From positions 1-64,000 of the forward strand of contig NZ_KQ949101.1 of assembly GCF_001514305.1 (NCBI RefSeq): DNA of 64,000 bases, in the 5' to 3' direction. The notes beneath the pieces were generated by a model. It saw nothing but the letters and a program-made list of their open reading frames with translations, had not been told where the DNA came from and made no database searches. Below are positions 19,729 through 27,943 of the stretch, piece after piece. Within the stretch, counting starts at the first letter, position 1; each line of letters opens with the position of its first letter. A program made the translations under genes and the position numbers. The stretch comes from Streptomyces dysideae. Its GTDB lineage: Bacteria > Actinomycetota > Actinomycetes > Streptomycetales > Streptomycetaceae.

Positions 19729-20193
19729 CTACGCCACAGGACAGGCAAGTTCCGGCATCGAGCGGTTCGGGGAGCACGTCACCACGGCCAGGGACAGGTA
19801 AGAGGGGCGTTCAAGGTAGAAGCCGACAGACACATCCGTCCCCGACTCCATCCGTTTCGCAGCAGAGTTGACGAGCGTGGCCAGGTGGGTGATGTCGCGC
19901 TCCCTTTCGGAGGCGAACCGGGGCGCGTACTCGGCCAACCGCTCTCGGAGCCACGAGGCGGCTTCCTTCGCTTCCCATGTGCCACGCATCAGGGAACGCG
20001 GCTTGATGAGCCAGTACGCCGTTTCCAGCGGCGGGAGGTCGGCCGTCGGGAACTCCGCGGCCACCTCGCGGTAGCGCTGGACGAGTTCTGGCTTGCTTCC
20101 CGCCGGAGGCGGCTCGGGGTGCGGGGGCCGTCGTAGGGCCTCGTTGTCGAAACGCTCTTTCGGACCGGTCCAGAGGTAGCCGTGGTGGTGCAT
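19729..20193 (-). CDS. Hypothetical protein (MHHHGYLW N-terminus)
   Basis: A 154-residue protein I cannot assign. It has a Pro-rich N-terminal part (RRPPHPEPPPAG), a helical middle with many charges (WEAKEAASWLRERLAEYAPRF) and a non-polar C-terminal end (SYLSLAVVTCSP). No signal peptide or membrane helix. The ATG at 20193 is chosen because translation upstream would run into the mobile element at 20338-20494. It is the downstream member of a degraded minus-strand cluster (DUF397-like start, kinase-like gene, aldo/keto reductase), so its expression may be altered. Confidence 0.6.
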   Translation of the reverse strand: MHHHGYLWTGPKERFDNEALRRPPHPEPPPAGSKPELVQRYREVAAEFPTADLPPLETAYWLIKPRSLMRGTWEAKEAASWLRERLAEYAPRFASERERDITHLATLVNSAAKRMESGTDVSVGFYLERPSYLSLAVVTCSPNRSMPELACPVA

Positions 20194-20302
20194 CTGTGGT
20201 TCCCGTTTGGTGTGGGCGGTCGGGAAGGAGCCGGCCGGACCCGTTCGGGGACCGGCCGACAGGTGGGATGGACAGGGGGGAGGGAGGACAGAGGGGAGGG
20301 AT

Positions 20303-20584
20303 TTAACGCTCAGGCCGAACCGCACCGGGTCGATACCGGGTCTTCGAACTTGAGCGGTGCGCCCCTGTTGGTCGGCGTCCGCCCTCAGGGCCCTCGTAAG
20401 CCGCGAGGATGTGACACTCCCGCGGAAACTGTTACATCCTCGCGGCTTACCGGTCGGCGCCCGGCGTCCGCGCACCGCTCAACTTCGAAGACCCTCGATA
20501 CCGGCCGCGTCCAGCTCCGCCGCACGCCTTCACGAACGAGGCCCCGTTGATGTCGAGCGCGTACAGGTCACTTCCGTCCAGCAT
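20303..20584 (-). pseudogene. Short reading frame split by MITE-like element
   Basis: The ATG at 20584 follows an AGGAAGAGG ribosome site. It encodes MLDGSDLYALDINGASFVKA and CGG, which looks like the opening of a DUF397-type small protein. The mobile element inserted after codon 30. Removing the element and one 8-bp duplication restores a 38-codon frame ending at TAA (20303-20305). That frame already lacks the expected CVEV core, so the gene was probably truncated before the insertion. The DUF397 assignment is by resemblance only. Confidence 0.45.
20330..20502. mobile_element. MITE-like element, copy A, with 8-bp target duplication
   Basis: The element spans 20338-20494 (157 bp). It has 25-bp terminal inverted repeats starting GGGTCTTCGAAcTTGAGCGG on the left and its complement on the right (one mismatch). 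Inside is a 20-bp inverted repeat (20396-20415 and 20431-20450, one mismatch). It is flanked by the perfect direct repeat TCGATACC (20330-20337 and 20495-20502), the signature of transposition. It has no coding capacity. A second copy lies at 43848-44002. An 8-bp duplication and GGNTCTT ends fit mobilisation by an ISL3-type transposase, which is inference. Confidence 0.9.
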
Positions 20585-20602
20585 CACTGCACCTCTTCCT
20601 GC

Positions 20603-21280
20603 TCAACTGATCGCGGCCATGGCTGACCGCCACCGCCCGTGGTGGGCGGGAGTCCTTTTCGAGAACGCGACCGGGGCTTGCCCCCAGCCTTCCCAGTCGA
20701 GGATGGTGAGTTTGGGGCCGCCGAGGTTTGACCAGTGGAAGTCGCTGTGGGCGGTGGACCACCGGATCTCACCTACATCGCAGCCCGTGTATTCGGGGAC
20801 GGCTCGGGGGATGTACTCCTCGCGTACGGCGATGCGTACGGTGGGGACTTCGGCAAGGGAGTCGAGAGCGGTCCGCAGCCGCGCCCACCATGCTTCGGGG
20901 AGGGCCGGATCGTGTTCGAGGACCGGTGAGCGGGAGATGGCGGTGGCGTCCGTGTGTTGATACAGCTCCGCCCGGTACGCCCAGTCGGCGGCCTGCCAGT
21001 CGTGGAGGTGGTGGAGGACGGGACGAGGGATCTCGGGAGGAAGCAGTTCCTGGGCGGTCTTCGGGCCGTCCCAGAGTTTCCCGTGTGCCTTGTCGGAGCG
21101 CTCCGCGACGAGGCGGAGCCAGCCGGTGCCCTGCGCGCTGGTTACGGCGCCGGAGAGGGTCCGGGCGGCGTAGCTCCAGACGGGTTTCTCGGCAAGATCA
21201 GTCAGAGTGAGAGTCGTGCACGCAAATGCCCTGGCGGTACGCATGCGCCGGGCGGTGGCGTCGTCAGGCGCCGAGAACAT
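20603..21280 (-). pseudogene. Aminoglycoside phosphotransferase-like protein, C-terminus lost
   Basis: A 225-residue reading frame with a phosphotransferase-like catalytic pair: the loop HSDFHWSN near residue 180 and the metal-binding ILDWEGWG near 192. In relatives the chain continues for tens of residues after 'WG.AP.G(Y/F)D'. Here the match stops at QAPVAF and becomes a basic nonsense tail before the stop, so the 3' end is probably frameshifted. The ATG overlaps the end of the upstream aldo/keto reductase frame, suggesting former translational coupling. A small-molecule or sugar kinase role is possible. Confidence 0.55.
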
Positions 21281-21822
21281 CGATCACCTCATGCAGGGTC
21301 TTGTCCGGGAGCGGAGGCAGCGCGAGGACGCGCTGGGCGGCCTGCCAGTGTTGCGCGCGCCCGGACCCCAGGATGACGTGTTTCACCCCTGGGGTGGACG
21401 CGGTGACACGCAGCGCGGCCTCGGCCGGGGTGGTGCCCGGGTCGATGAGTTGGGCGAGTTCGTCGGTGACCATGGCGGGGAGATCTCCGCCGTGCAAAGG
21501 CGCGGAAACGAACGTGTCCAGGTTGGCTGCGGTCGCCTCGACGAGAGGGCCGGTAGCGTCCAGGGCCTCCGCAGCGGGTAGCGATGTCGAGACGGTCAGC
21601 GACAGTGAACGCGCCTTCGAAGCCGGTCCAGGTGGCGACGCCATAGCCTCCGATCCGTCCGGCGCGGGCCTCGACTTCGAGAGCGGTGAAGGCGCTGGCG
21701 ATGGCGTCGTGCGGGCGGGCGGCTCGTTCGGGGTTGTGGAGGAAGACGATGTCCGGGGTGCGGCCCAGCTCTGCGGTGTTGCGGCGGTTCTGCCAGGCAA
21801 CAGGCGAGATCGGCACCGCCAC
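21264..21822 (-). pseudogene. Aldo/keto reductase, truncated and frameshifted
   Basis: The family strand 'PDIVFLHNPERAA' and 'AGRIGGYGVATWTGFEG' occur in one frame down to about 21580. The C-terminal part (ATAANLDTFVSAPLHGG, GTTPAEAALRVTASTPGVKH, VILGSGRAQHW) continues in another frame to the stop at 21264. The N-terminal third, with the NADPH-barrel start and catalytic Asp/Tyr, is absent; homology starts abruptly around 21800. So it has one frameshift plus loss of the 5' end. Confidence 0.75.
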
Positions 21823-21991
21823 CGAAGAGACGATCAGCGGTGTCCTGCGCCGCTGGCGCCTGCGCCTCCGCCTCTACCAGCACCCTGATCCCGGGGAGCG
21901 GATGCAGCGTGAGCACCAGAACGGCACCCGGCCCGGACGACCCGCCACGGCCGCGCTCCGTGCTGCCGCGGAGGCCCGCGCCGGTGAGTGA
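21785..21991 (+). pseudogene. 3' remnant of a small regulator/antitoxin-like gene
   Basis: An open stretch with no proper start, encoding TGEIGTATEETISGVLRRWR and a charged tail, ends in a stop overlapping the next frame. The helix-rich '..I..WR..LRL' pattern with a 'DPGE' turn resembles the C-terminal half of DUF6247-type proteins, which are found next to toxin-like genes. It begins at the same point where the opposing aldo/keto reductase loses its 5' end. Assignment is tentative. Confidence 0.35.
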
Positions 21992-22292
21992 CGAGCAGTA
22001 CGACCGCATCACTCTCTCCCCGCAGGTCTAGGAGATCCTGAACGACACCAGCGTGTCCGGGGACGTCTTCGGCGCGATCGCCGCATTTCTCGTCGAGCTG
22101 CGGAAAGATCCGGTTCCCCAGGACGCGCTTCCCGTCCCCGGACGGCCCGACTGGTACTCCGCCCCGCTCATCCGGGACCTTGGCCTGGTCGAGTACCACG
22201 TCGGCGATACCCAACCGGGACAGGACGACCCGGACCCCGGGCCGGACATCTTCGTCGCTCGCATCCTCCGCGCGGACGTCCCTGACTTCTAG
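21984..22292 (+). pseudogene. RelE-like small protein gene with in-frame amber codon
   Basis: From the GTG at 21984 the frame reads SDEQYDRITLSPQV, meets TAG at 22029-22031, and goes on in the same frame EILNDTSVSGDVFGAIAAFL to the stop at 22292. The pieces together make a plausible ~100-residue protein with 'DWYSAPLIRDLGLVEYHVGD' like cytotoxic RelE-family strands. It overlaps the previous remnant by GTGAGTGA. Either a nonsense mutation or a real start at 22053 (GTG) would explain it; the first is more likely. Confidence 0.5.
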
Positions 22293-22323
22293 CGAGGCCG
22301 GAGGGGGGCGGAGAACCGACGTC

Positions 22324-22937
22324 ATGCGTCACAGGACCGGGAGCGATCCGGATCAGGTCGACCTCGATGAGGTCCTCTGGCGGGCTTGGAAGGCCATGCG
22401 GCTCCCGGAAGGGTACCGAGCCGAGATCATCGAGGGCGCGATCGAGGTTCAACGTATCGGCCGGGTACGGCATGGTCTGGTCGCCAACCGTCTGCGGGAC
22501 GCGTTGTCCGGGGCATGGTCGAGGACGAGGTCGGCGCCTCCCAAGCGCTTGCCGTCGTTCATGACCGCAGTGTGTGGATTCCGGATCTCGTGCTCGCTCC
22601 ACTGGCACTCGATCGGTACGCGGACAGCGACGACATCGGGGTTCTCGCCTCAGGGGTATATCTCGTCGCCGAAGTGGTCTCTCAAGGCGAACGCCATCAC
22701 CATCGAGACCGCGTCCGCAAGCGTCGCGAGTACGCCCGCGCCGGCATCCCCGCGTACGTCCTCCTCGACGACTACGACGGCCAGGGCGCCGTCACCCTCT
22801 TCACCCACCCTCGCCCCGACAAGGCCGACTGGGAGGACATCCACCGCGTCCCCTACGGCACCGACGTCACCCTCCCCGAAGGCCCCGCCAAGGGCTTCGT
22901 GATCGAGGAAGCGATCACGGGCCCGAAGCGGGGCTGA
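22324..22937 (+). pseudogene. Uma2 family endonuclease, frameshifted
   Basis: The first ~62 codons from ATG 22324 give the Uma2 N-terminus (LPEGYRAEIIEGAIEVQRIG, RHGLVANRLRDAL). The rest continues in a different frame from about 22510 (DEVGASQALAVVHDRSVWIP, DLVLAPLALDRY, LVAEVVSQGERH, YVLLDDYDG). The family is PD-(D/E)XK nuclease-like. The frame break makes the gene non-functional unless recoded. An intact family member lies at 41351-41905. Confidence 0.75.
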
Positions 22938-22968
22938 GGAGCGGAAACCGGGTCACCCGGTCACCCGG

Positions 22969-23847
22969 TCATCCCACCCGCGTGAACTCCACCGTCACAT
23001 CCGGAGGACCACCCGCCACCCCCCGATAGATCCCCTTGTGCGGCGTCACGTCGTCGTAGTCACGCCCACGCCCCACGACCACATGGGACTCGTCGGCCCT
23101 CTTCCGGTTCGTCGGGTCGTAGCCGCACCAGTCGCCCGCCCAGTAGTCGACCCAGGCGTGGCTCTGCCCGGCGACCGGGCGGTGGAGTTCCGCCTCCTGT
23201 TCGGGGTGGAGGTAACCGGAGACGTAGCGGGTCGGCAGGCCCAGGCCCCGCAGCAGGGCGATGGTGACGTGGGCGATGTCCTGGCAGACGCCCGCGCCCT
23301 GGTCCCAGGCCTCGGCGGCGGAGGTGTTCACCCCCGTGACGCCGGGGAGGTACGACACGCGGTCGGCGACCAGGGAGGAGACGGCGACCGCCGTTTCGTG
23401 TACGTCCAGGCCGGCCGCGACCTCCCTCGCCTTCTCGATCAGTTCGGCGGGGATCGTCGTACGGGGAGTCGGGTTCGCGTACTCCAACAGGCGGGAGTTG
23501 GCGGACTGTTCGGCCAGCTCCAGCCAGGTGGGTGCCCCCTGGAGCGGGCCCGGAGGGTGGGTCTCGACCAGACTCGACGCCGTGATCGTGAGGTCGGCGT
23601 GTGGGTCCATCAGGTCGAAGCTGGTGACCTGGGTGCCCCAGTAGTCCCAGTACGACCAGGTGGGAGTCGTGGGGTTGACGGTGACCCGCGCGTCCAGGGT
23701 GGTCTGGGCGGGCAGCGTCAGCGGGGTCATCCGGACCTCGTTGTGCGAGGACGCGGCGGGCTGGGCGTACGAGACGCGGGTGGTGTGCTTGATGCGGAGG
23801 CGGCGCGACACCGTGGCGGTGGGGGTCAGGTTCAGATTCACGTTCAT
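22969..23847 (-). CDS. Transglutaminase-like cysteine protease family protein
   Basis: A 292-residue protein with an N-terminal beta domain (TRVSYAQPAASSHNEVRMTP) and a transglutaminase core. The catalytic cysteine lies in GAGVCQDIAHV near residue 195, histidine in QSHAWVDYW near 240 and aspartate in GYDPTN near 254. Families of this type with an ATP-grasp partner are thought to cleave or join peptide bonds. It is the third gene of a tight operon (ATP-grasp, alpha-E, transglutaminase), 7 bases after the alpha-E stop. GGAAGGAG lies 12 bases before the ATG. Confidence 0.9.
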   Translation of the reverse strand: MNVNLNLTPTATVSRRLRIKHTTRVSYAQPAASSHNEVRMTPLTLPAQTTLDARVTVNPTTPTWSYWDYWGTQVTSFDLMDPHADLTITASSLVETHPPGPLQGAPTWLELAEQSANSRLLEYANPTPRTTIPAELIEKAREVAAGLDVHETAVAVSSLVADRVSYLPGVTGVNTSAAEAWDQGAGVCQDIAHVTIALLRGLGLPTRYVSGYLHPEQEAELHRPVAGQSHAWVDYWAGDWCGYDPTNRKRADESHVVVGRGRDYDDVTPHKGIYRGVAGGPPDVTVEFTRVG

Positions 23848-23854
23848 GTCCTGT

Positions 23855-24787
23855 TCACGCTCCTTCCTGGGCCCACTCGACGGGCCCCTGGTACGGGAAG
23901 AACCGGTCGGCCACCGCGTCCGCAGAGGCCATGCAGGCCTGCTGCAAGTCACGGAGCAGAGCTGGTAGTTGGTCTTCCAGAGCGTGTGTGTCCAGGTATT
24001 CGAGCCGGGTGCGCATCCGGCCTATCGGGCGGCGCGCCGGGTCCTGGCGGGGGCGGCCCAGTGCTGTGAGGCACTCCTCCGCCGTCGTGAGTGCGTGCAG
24101 CGCCGAGCGCGGGAAGTCGCGGTCCAGGAGCAGGAATTCGGCCACCCTCGGTGTGTCGCCGAAACCGCCGTAGACGCGTGCGTACGCCTCGTCCGCGCCG
24201 GACGCGCTGAGCAGCGTCGGCCAGTCCGGCGCGTGCGCCGCGTCCAGCACGCGCACCGAGAGCAGCCGTACCGTCATGTCCACCCGCTCAAGGCTGCGCC
24301 CCAGCACGACGAAACGCCAGCTGTCGTCCCGGCTCATGGTGGAGTCGGCCAGGCCGAAGAAGAGGGCCGCCCTGCGCCGTACCAGTTCCAGATACGCGTA
24401 CGGGCCCGTGCGGCGGGCCGCCATCCGCTGGTCGGCGAGGGCGTGCCAGGTGGAGTTGAGGCACTCCCACATCTCCGACGACACCGCCTCGCGGGCACTG
24501 CGCGCGTTCAGCCGGGCGGCGCCCAGCGCGCCCTCGATGGAGCAGGTCGAACGGGCGTCGAAGGCCAGCTGGTCCAGGACCTGCTGCATGTCGACGCGCT
24601 GGCCGCCGGCGTCCACGCCGAGGATCGCGTACAGCGACCGGCACGCCACGTCCTCGTCGCGCCAGGGGTCCTCCAGCATGCGGTGCAGATACGCGTCGAG
24701 GATGCGGCCGGTGGCGTCCGCCCGCTCGACATACCGTCCGGTCCAGGTCAGGGCCTCGGCTATCCGGGAGAGGATCACGTCGCTCAC
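23855..24787 (-). CDS. Alpha-E domain protein
   Basis: A 310-residue all-helical alpha-E protein (ILSRIAEALTWTGRYVERAD, LLSVRVLDAAHAPDWPTLLS). The family is always found with circularly permuted ATP-grasp and transglutaminase proteins and is proposed to help in a peptide-synthesis or tagging pathway; its own activity is unknown. The GTG start overlaps the ATP-grasp stop (GTGA), so the two are co-translated. Confidence 0.9.
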   Translation of the reverse strand: MSDVILSRIAEALTWTGRYVERADATGRILDAYLHRMLEDPWRDEDVACRSLYAILGVDAGGQRVDMQQVLDQLAFDARSTCSIEGALGAARLNARSAREAVSSEMWECLNSTWHALADQRMAARRTGPYAYLELVRRRAALFFGLADSTMSRDDSWRFVVLGRSLERVDMTVRLLSVRVLDAAHAPDWPTLLSASGADEAYARVYGGFGDTPRVAEFLLLDRDFPRSALHALTTAEECLTALGRPRQDPARRPIGRMRTRLEYLDTHALEDQLPALLRDLQQACMASADAVADRFFPYQGPVEWAQEGA

Positions 24788-26328
24788 TGCTGCTGCGCCC
24801 CTTCCTGTACGACGGTGGGGTTGCCGTCGGGTCCCAGCTGGCGCGGCGCGACGTCGGGCAGGGCGCCCGGGCTCACCGGAACGGGGTTCTCCGTGGGCCC
24901 CTCGGCCAGCACCCAGGTGTCCTTGGAGCCGCCGCCCTGGCTGGAATTGACGATCAGGTTGCCCTCCTGGAGGGCGACCCGGGTGAGGCCGCCGGGGAGC
25001 ACCCAGACGTCGTTGCCGTCGTTGACGGCGAAGGGGCGCAGGTCTATGTGGCGTGGTGCCATACGTTCGCCTGCGAGGGTGGGGGAGGTGGACAGGGCGA
25101 CGGGGCGCTGGGCGATGAAGCCGCGGGGATCGGCGATGACGGCCTTCCGTGTCTCTTCGAGGGTCTCCCGGTCCGACTTCGGCCCGATGACGATGCCCTG
25201 CCCGCCGGCGCCGTCGACCGGCTTGATGACCAGCTGGTCGATCTGGTCGAGGACCGCCTCCAGCTGGCCCGGTTCGTCGGGCCGGAACGACTCGACGTTG
25301 GGGAGAATCGGTTCCTCGGAGAGGTAGTAGCGGATCAGGTCCGGGACGTAGGTGTAGAGCAGCTTGTCGTCCGCGATGCCGTTCCCCACGGCGTTCGCGA
25401 GCGTGACGTTTCCGGCCATGGCCGCGCTCAGGATGCCCGGACAGCCGATGACCGAGTCCGGCCGGAAGTGCAGGGGGTCCAGGAAGTCGTCGTCCAGGCG
25501 CCGGTATACGACATGGACGGGGACCTCGCCACGGGTGGTGCGCATCCACACGCGGTTGTTGCGGCAGACCAGGTCGTGCCCCTCGACCAGCTGCACGCCC
25601 ATCAGCCGGGCGAGCAGGGCGTGTTCGAAGTAGGCGGCGTTGTTGGGGCCGGGGGTCAGGACGACCACCCGCGGGTCGGCGGTCCCGTCGGGTGCGGCGG
25701 CGCGTAGGGCGGCGAGCAGCCGTTGCGCGTATCCGTCGACCGGCACGACATGCTGCTCGGCGAAGAGCGAGGGGAAGATCCGGGTCATCGCACGCCGGTT
25801 CTCGATGACGTACGAGACCCCGCTGGGCACCCGGACGTTGTCCTCCAGCACCCGGAAGTCGCCGGCCTCGTCCCGTACGAGATCAATTCCGGCCACGTGG
25901 ATGCGTACCCCGCCCGGGGGCTCGATGCCGTGGGCCGCGCGGTGGAAGTGCGCGGAGTTGAGGAGCAGCCGCCAGGGCACGACGCCGTCCTCGAAGGCAC
26001 GGGCGTGTCCGTAGGCGTCGGCGAGGTAGGCCTCCAGGGCTCTGACCCGTTGCCTCACCCCGCGTTGTATGAGATCCCATTCGAGGGCGTCGAGGATCCT
26101 GGGCACCAGGTCAAGCGGCCAGGGCCGCTCCTCGCCCGCGAAGGCGTAGGTCACTCCACGGTCCGTGAAGGCCCGGGCCATCTGGTCGGCCCGGAACCGG
26201 AGTTCACTCGGCTCGATCGGCTGCAGCGCCGCCAGCACCGGCTCATAGGCGGTCCTGACCTCACCCGGCCGCTCAAACATCTCGTCCCACGCGTCGGCCA
26301 ACGCGTATGCGTCAAATATGTCCGCCAT
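24784..26328 (-). CDS. Circularly permuted type 2 ATP-grasp protein
   Basis: A 514-residue ATP-dependent ligase-like protein (DUF404/DUF407). Key stretches are RVLEDNVRVPSGVSYVIENR, VLTPGPNNAAYFEHALLAR and VIKPVDGAGGQGIVIGPKSD, the last forming the ATP-binding Lys/Gly loop. The family probably joins a carboxylate to an amine using ATP. First gene of the three-gene operon; expression is likely constitutive as no operator is seen. No clear ribosome site precedes the ATG at 26328. Confidence 0.92.
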   Translation of the reverse strand: MADIFDAYALADAWDEMFERPGEVRTAYEPVLAALQPIEPSELRFRADQMARAFTDRGVTYAFAGEERPWPLDLVPRILDALEWDLIQRGVRQRVRALEAYLADAYGHARAFEDGVVPWRLLLNSAHFHRAAHGIEPPGGVRIHVAGIDLVRDEAGDFRVLEDNVRVPSGVSYVIENRRAMTRIFPSLFAEQHVVPVDGYAQRLLAALRAAAPDGTADPRVVVLTPGPNNAAYFEHALLARLMGVQLVEGHDLVCRNNRVWMRTTRGEVPVHVVYRRLDDDFLDPLHFRPDSVIGCPGILSAAMAGNVTLANAVGNGIADDKLLYTYVPDLIRYYLSEEPILPNVESFRPDEPGQLEAVLDQIDQLVIKPVDGAGGQGIVIGPKSDRETLEETRKAVIADPRGFIAQRPVALSTSPTLAGERMAPRHIDLRPFAVNDGNDVWVLPGGLTRVALQEGNLIVNSSQGGGSKDTWVLAEGPTENPVPVSPGALPDVAPRQLGPDGNPTVVQEGAQQQ

Positions 26329-26517
26329 GGGCTGACGTTAAATGCGGCAGGTAACACGGCGATCACCGGGGGATTTCCGGGGCGTGGCGCGCGGAGGGGA
26401 GGCGTCCGGTAGCGGAGGGGGCCGGTTGCCGTTGAACGCCGACACGCACACATGGCTCGTCCCCACCGACGCCGGCCGCGAATTCCTGGCCGACCATCTG
26501 GCGGAACGAGGACGAGA

Positions 26518-26553
26518 GGGCTGCCCCCGTTGGCTCTTTCGGCGGGGCAGCCC
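26518..26553. terminator. Terminator after toxin gene
   Basis: GGGCTGCCCC at 26518-26527 pairs exactly with GGGGCAGCCC at 26544-26553. It lies just past the stop of the minus-strand toxin gene at 26569. The stretch 26329-26517 shows no gene. Confidence 0.7.
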
Positions 26554-26568
26554 GTGTCCTTGCTGTGG

Positions 26569-26823
26569 TCAGAGAGGTGTGCTGCCGACCATGAGGATCT
26601 TGATCGACACCGTGGAGCCGTCGATCTCGTACGTGGCCCGGTAGGCACCGACGCGTAACCGCCGCAGGCTGGTGCCGCCGAGCTTGCTGCTCGCGGCGGG
26701 CTCCGGCTCGTCGGCGAGCGCGTTGATCGCTTTGAGGAGTGGCTTCACGGCATCCCCGGCACGGGTCCTGAGCCGCATGAGGCCGTCGGAAGCGGGCCTC
26801 TCCCAGATGATGGTGTAGCTCAA
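26569..26823 (-). CDS. RelE/ParE-type toxin
   Basis: An 84-residue toxin-like protein: SYTIIWERPASDGLMRL with the RelE fold pattern, then KLGGTSLRRLRVGAYRATYE and a final SIKILMVGS strand. Such proteins cleave mRNA on the ribosome or poison gyrase. The TTG start overlaps the stop of the upstream 115-residue gene (TTGA), typical of antitoxin-toxin pairs. Confidence 0.8.
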   Translation of the reverse strand: MSYTIIWERPASDGLMRLRTRAGDAVKPLLKAINALADEPEPAASSKLGGTSLRRLRVGAYRATYEIDGSTVSIKILMVGSTPL

Positions 26824-27167
26824 GAGGCCTCCGCTCCCGTGACGAGGGCTTCGATCTCGGCCTGGGTGGACGTGGGGCCGCCCGTGGCTCGTGCGTACAG
26901 GGATACGGTCACGTCGGCGAAGTCGATCGCTTGCTCGCGTGCGTCCCCGTCCGCCGCCGAGTCGGCGAGTGCCTGGGTCCACCAGTGGTTGAGGAACGCG
27001 TCGAAGCCGCCGGAGTCGGCCAGGGCGCCCAGCTCCGTGTAGAAGTCGGCGCGGTGGTCGAGGCGCAGGGCAGCCCCGATTCCGTCGATGGTCCGCTGTA
27101 CGACCTCCCCCGTGAAGCCGGTGACGTCCCGAGCCTCGGCCACCGCGTCCTGCCACTCGATCGCCAT
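26820..27167 (-). CDS. Probable antitoxin of RelE-type pair
   Basis: A 115-residue acidic protein encoded directly before the toxin with a 4-base overlap. It is rich in Ala, Asp and Glu (QDAVAEARDVTGFTGEVVQR, TQAEIEALVTGAEAS) and has no family I recognise. It is longer than many antitoxins and has no obvious DNA-binding motif, so the role is assigned from context. AAAGGAG lies 7 bases upstream of the ATG. Confidence 0.6.
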   Translation of the reverse strand: MAIEWQDAVAEARDVTGFTGEVVQRTIDGIGAALRLDHRADFYTELGALADSGGFDAFLNHWWTQALADSAADGDAREQAIDFADVTVSLYARATGGPTSTQAEIEALVTGAEAS

Positions 27168-27231
27168 GTGCGTCTCCTTTCGCCGTGCGGCCAAGGTACC
27201 GGTGCGGCACCTTCGCAGACGGCCGAGCAGA

Positions 27232-27678
27232 CTACGCATCCGTCGCTCCCCGAACGTCCAGCTCCGCCCAAACCGTCTTGCCCACGGTGAGCTTCTCCAC
27301 GGACCAGCGGTCGGTGAGCGTGCGGACGATGAGCAGGCCGCGGCCGAACTGGTCACCGGTGGTGGAGGGGCGGGAGCACGGGAGCCGCTCGCCTCGAGGA
27401 TCGGTCACGGCGACGCGCAGGGCAGTGCCGGTGAGGGACGTCTCCACCCGGAACAGGCGGTCCCGTAGACACCCGTGCAGCAGGGCGTTCGTGCACAACT
27501 CGCTGGCCAGGAGCGCCGCGTCGCCCGCCGCGTCGGGGTGGCCCCAGTCGACGGTGAGTTGGGCGACGTGTCTGCGGGCGAGGGGGATGTTGCGGGGATA
27601 CGGGGAGTAGCTGACGGCGTCGTAACGGTCGTACGGCTTGGGGTCTTTGGCGCGGCGGGGAGGACAGGAGTCGGTCAC
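27232..27678 (-). CDS. ATP-binding protein (anti-sigma-type HATPase)
   Basis: A 148-residue GHKL ATPase of the RsbW/SpoIIAB-like class. The N box is ELCTNALLHG near residue 72 and a G2-type box is QFGRGLLIVRTL near 120. In streptomycetes such small ATPases are common members of WhiJ-type clusters. This one is divergent from the WhiJ-like gene at 27944. The GTG start has AAGGAGG at 9-base spacing. Confidence 0.85.
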   Translation of the reverse strand: MTDSCPPRRAKDPKPYDRYDAVSYSPYPRNIPLARRHVAQLTVDWGHPDAAGDAALLASELCTNALLHGCLRDRLFRVETSLTGTALRVAVTDPRGERLPCSRPSTTGDQFGRGLLIVRTLTDRWSVEKLTVGKTVWAELDVRGATDA

Positions 27679-27831
27679 GGGGGCGCACCTCCTTGTGCGG
27701 GGGCCGGGTGCCCGAGGCGGCCGCCAGGTGGGTGGGGGGAGGTGGCTCTGCCGTACGGCCCTGGGGTGGGCAGCATGGTGCACTTCCGCCAACTGGTGTC
27801 GCTGAGTGGGCGATTGGACACTGACGGTAGT

Positions 27832-27893
27832 GCTTGCGGCGGGATGCCAGCAAGTTGCTTGCCAGAAAGATGTACTCGAACTGGTTTGCTTGC
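27832..27893. promoter_or_regulatory. Three GCTTGC repeats between divergent genes
   Basis: GCTTGC occurs at 27832-27837, 27857-27862 and 27888-27893. The middle one forms the palindrome GCAAG-TTG-CTTGC (27850-27862). They lie between the ATPase and WhiJ-like starts and may be binding sites for the regulator at 27944. No such set is seen elsewhere in the window. Confidence 0.4.
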
Positions 27894-27943
27894 AGTACGG
27901 TGTCGCCGCAGACTGTGGCCAACTCAAGGGCAGGGGAGACGGG

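Noticed and set aside
20338..20494. Palindromic block considered as CRISPR or RNA gene
   Set aside because: No repeat-spacer array. Terminal repeats and target duplications show a transposable element.
22947..22975. Short CCCGGTCA tandem repeats before the transglutaminase stop
   Set aside because: Three short copies between convergent genes; no function or mobility signal.
26342..26644. 100-codon plus-strand frame before the toxin gene
   Set aside because: It runs over the toxin terminator and the antisense of the toxin end; no family resemblance.
27806..27943. 46-codon N-terminal extension of the second WhiJ-like gene
   Set aside because: It would translate the repeat-containing control region; the ATG at 27944 has a good ribosome site and the normal family start.
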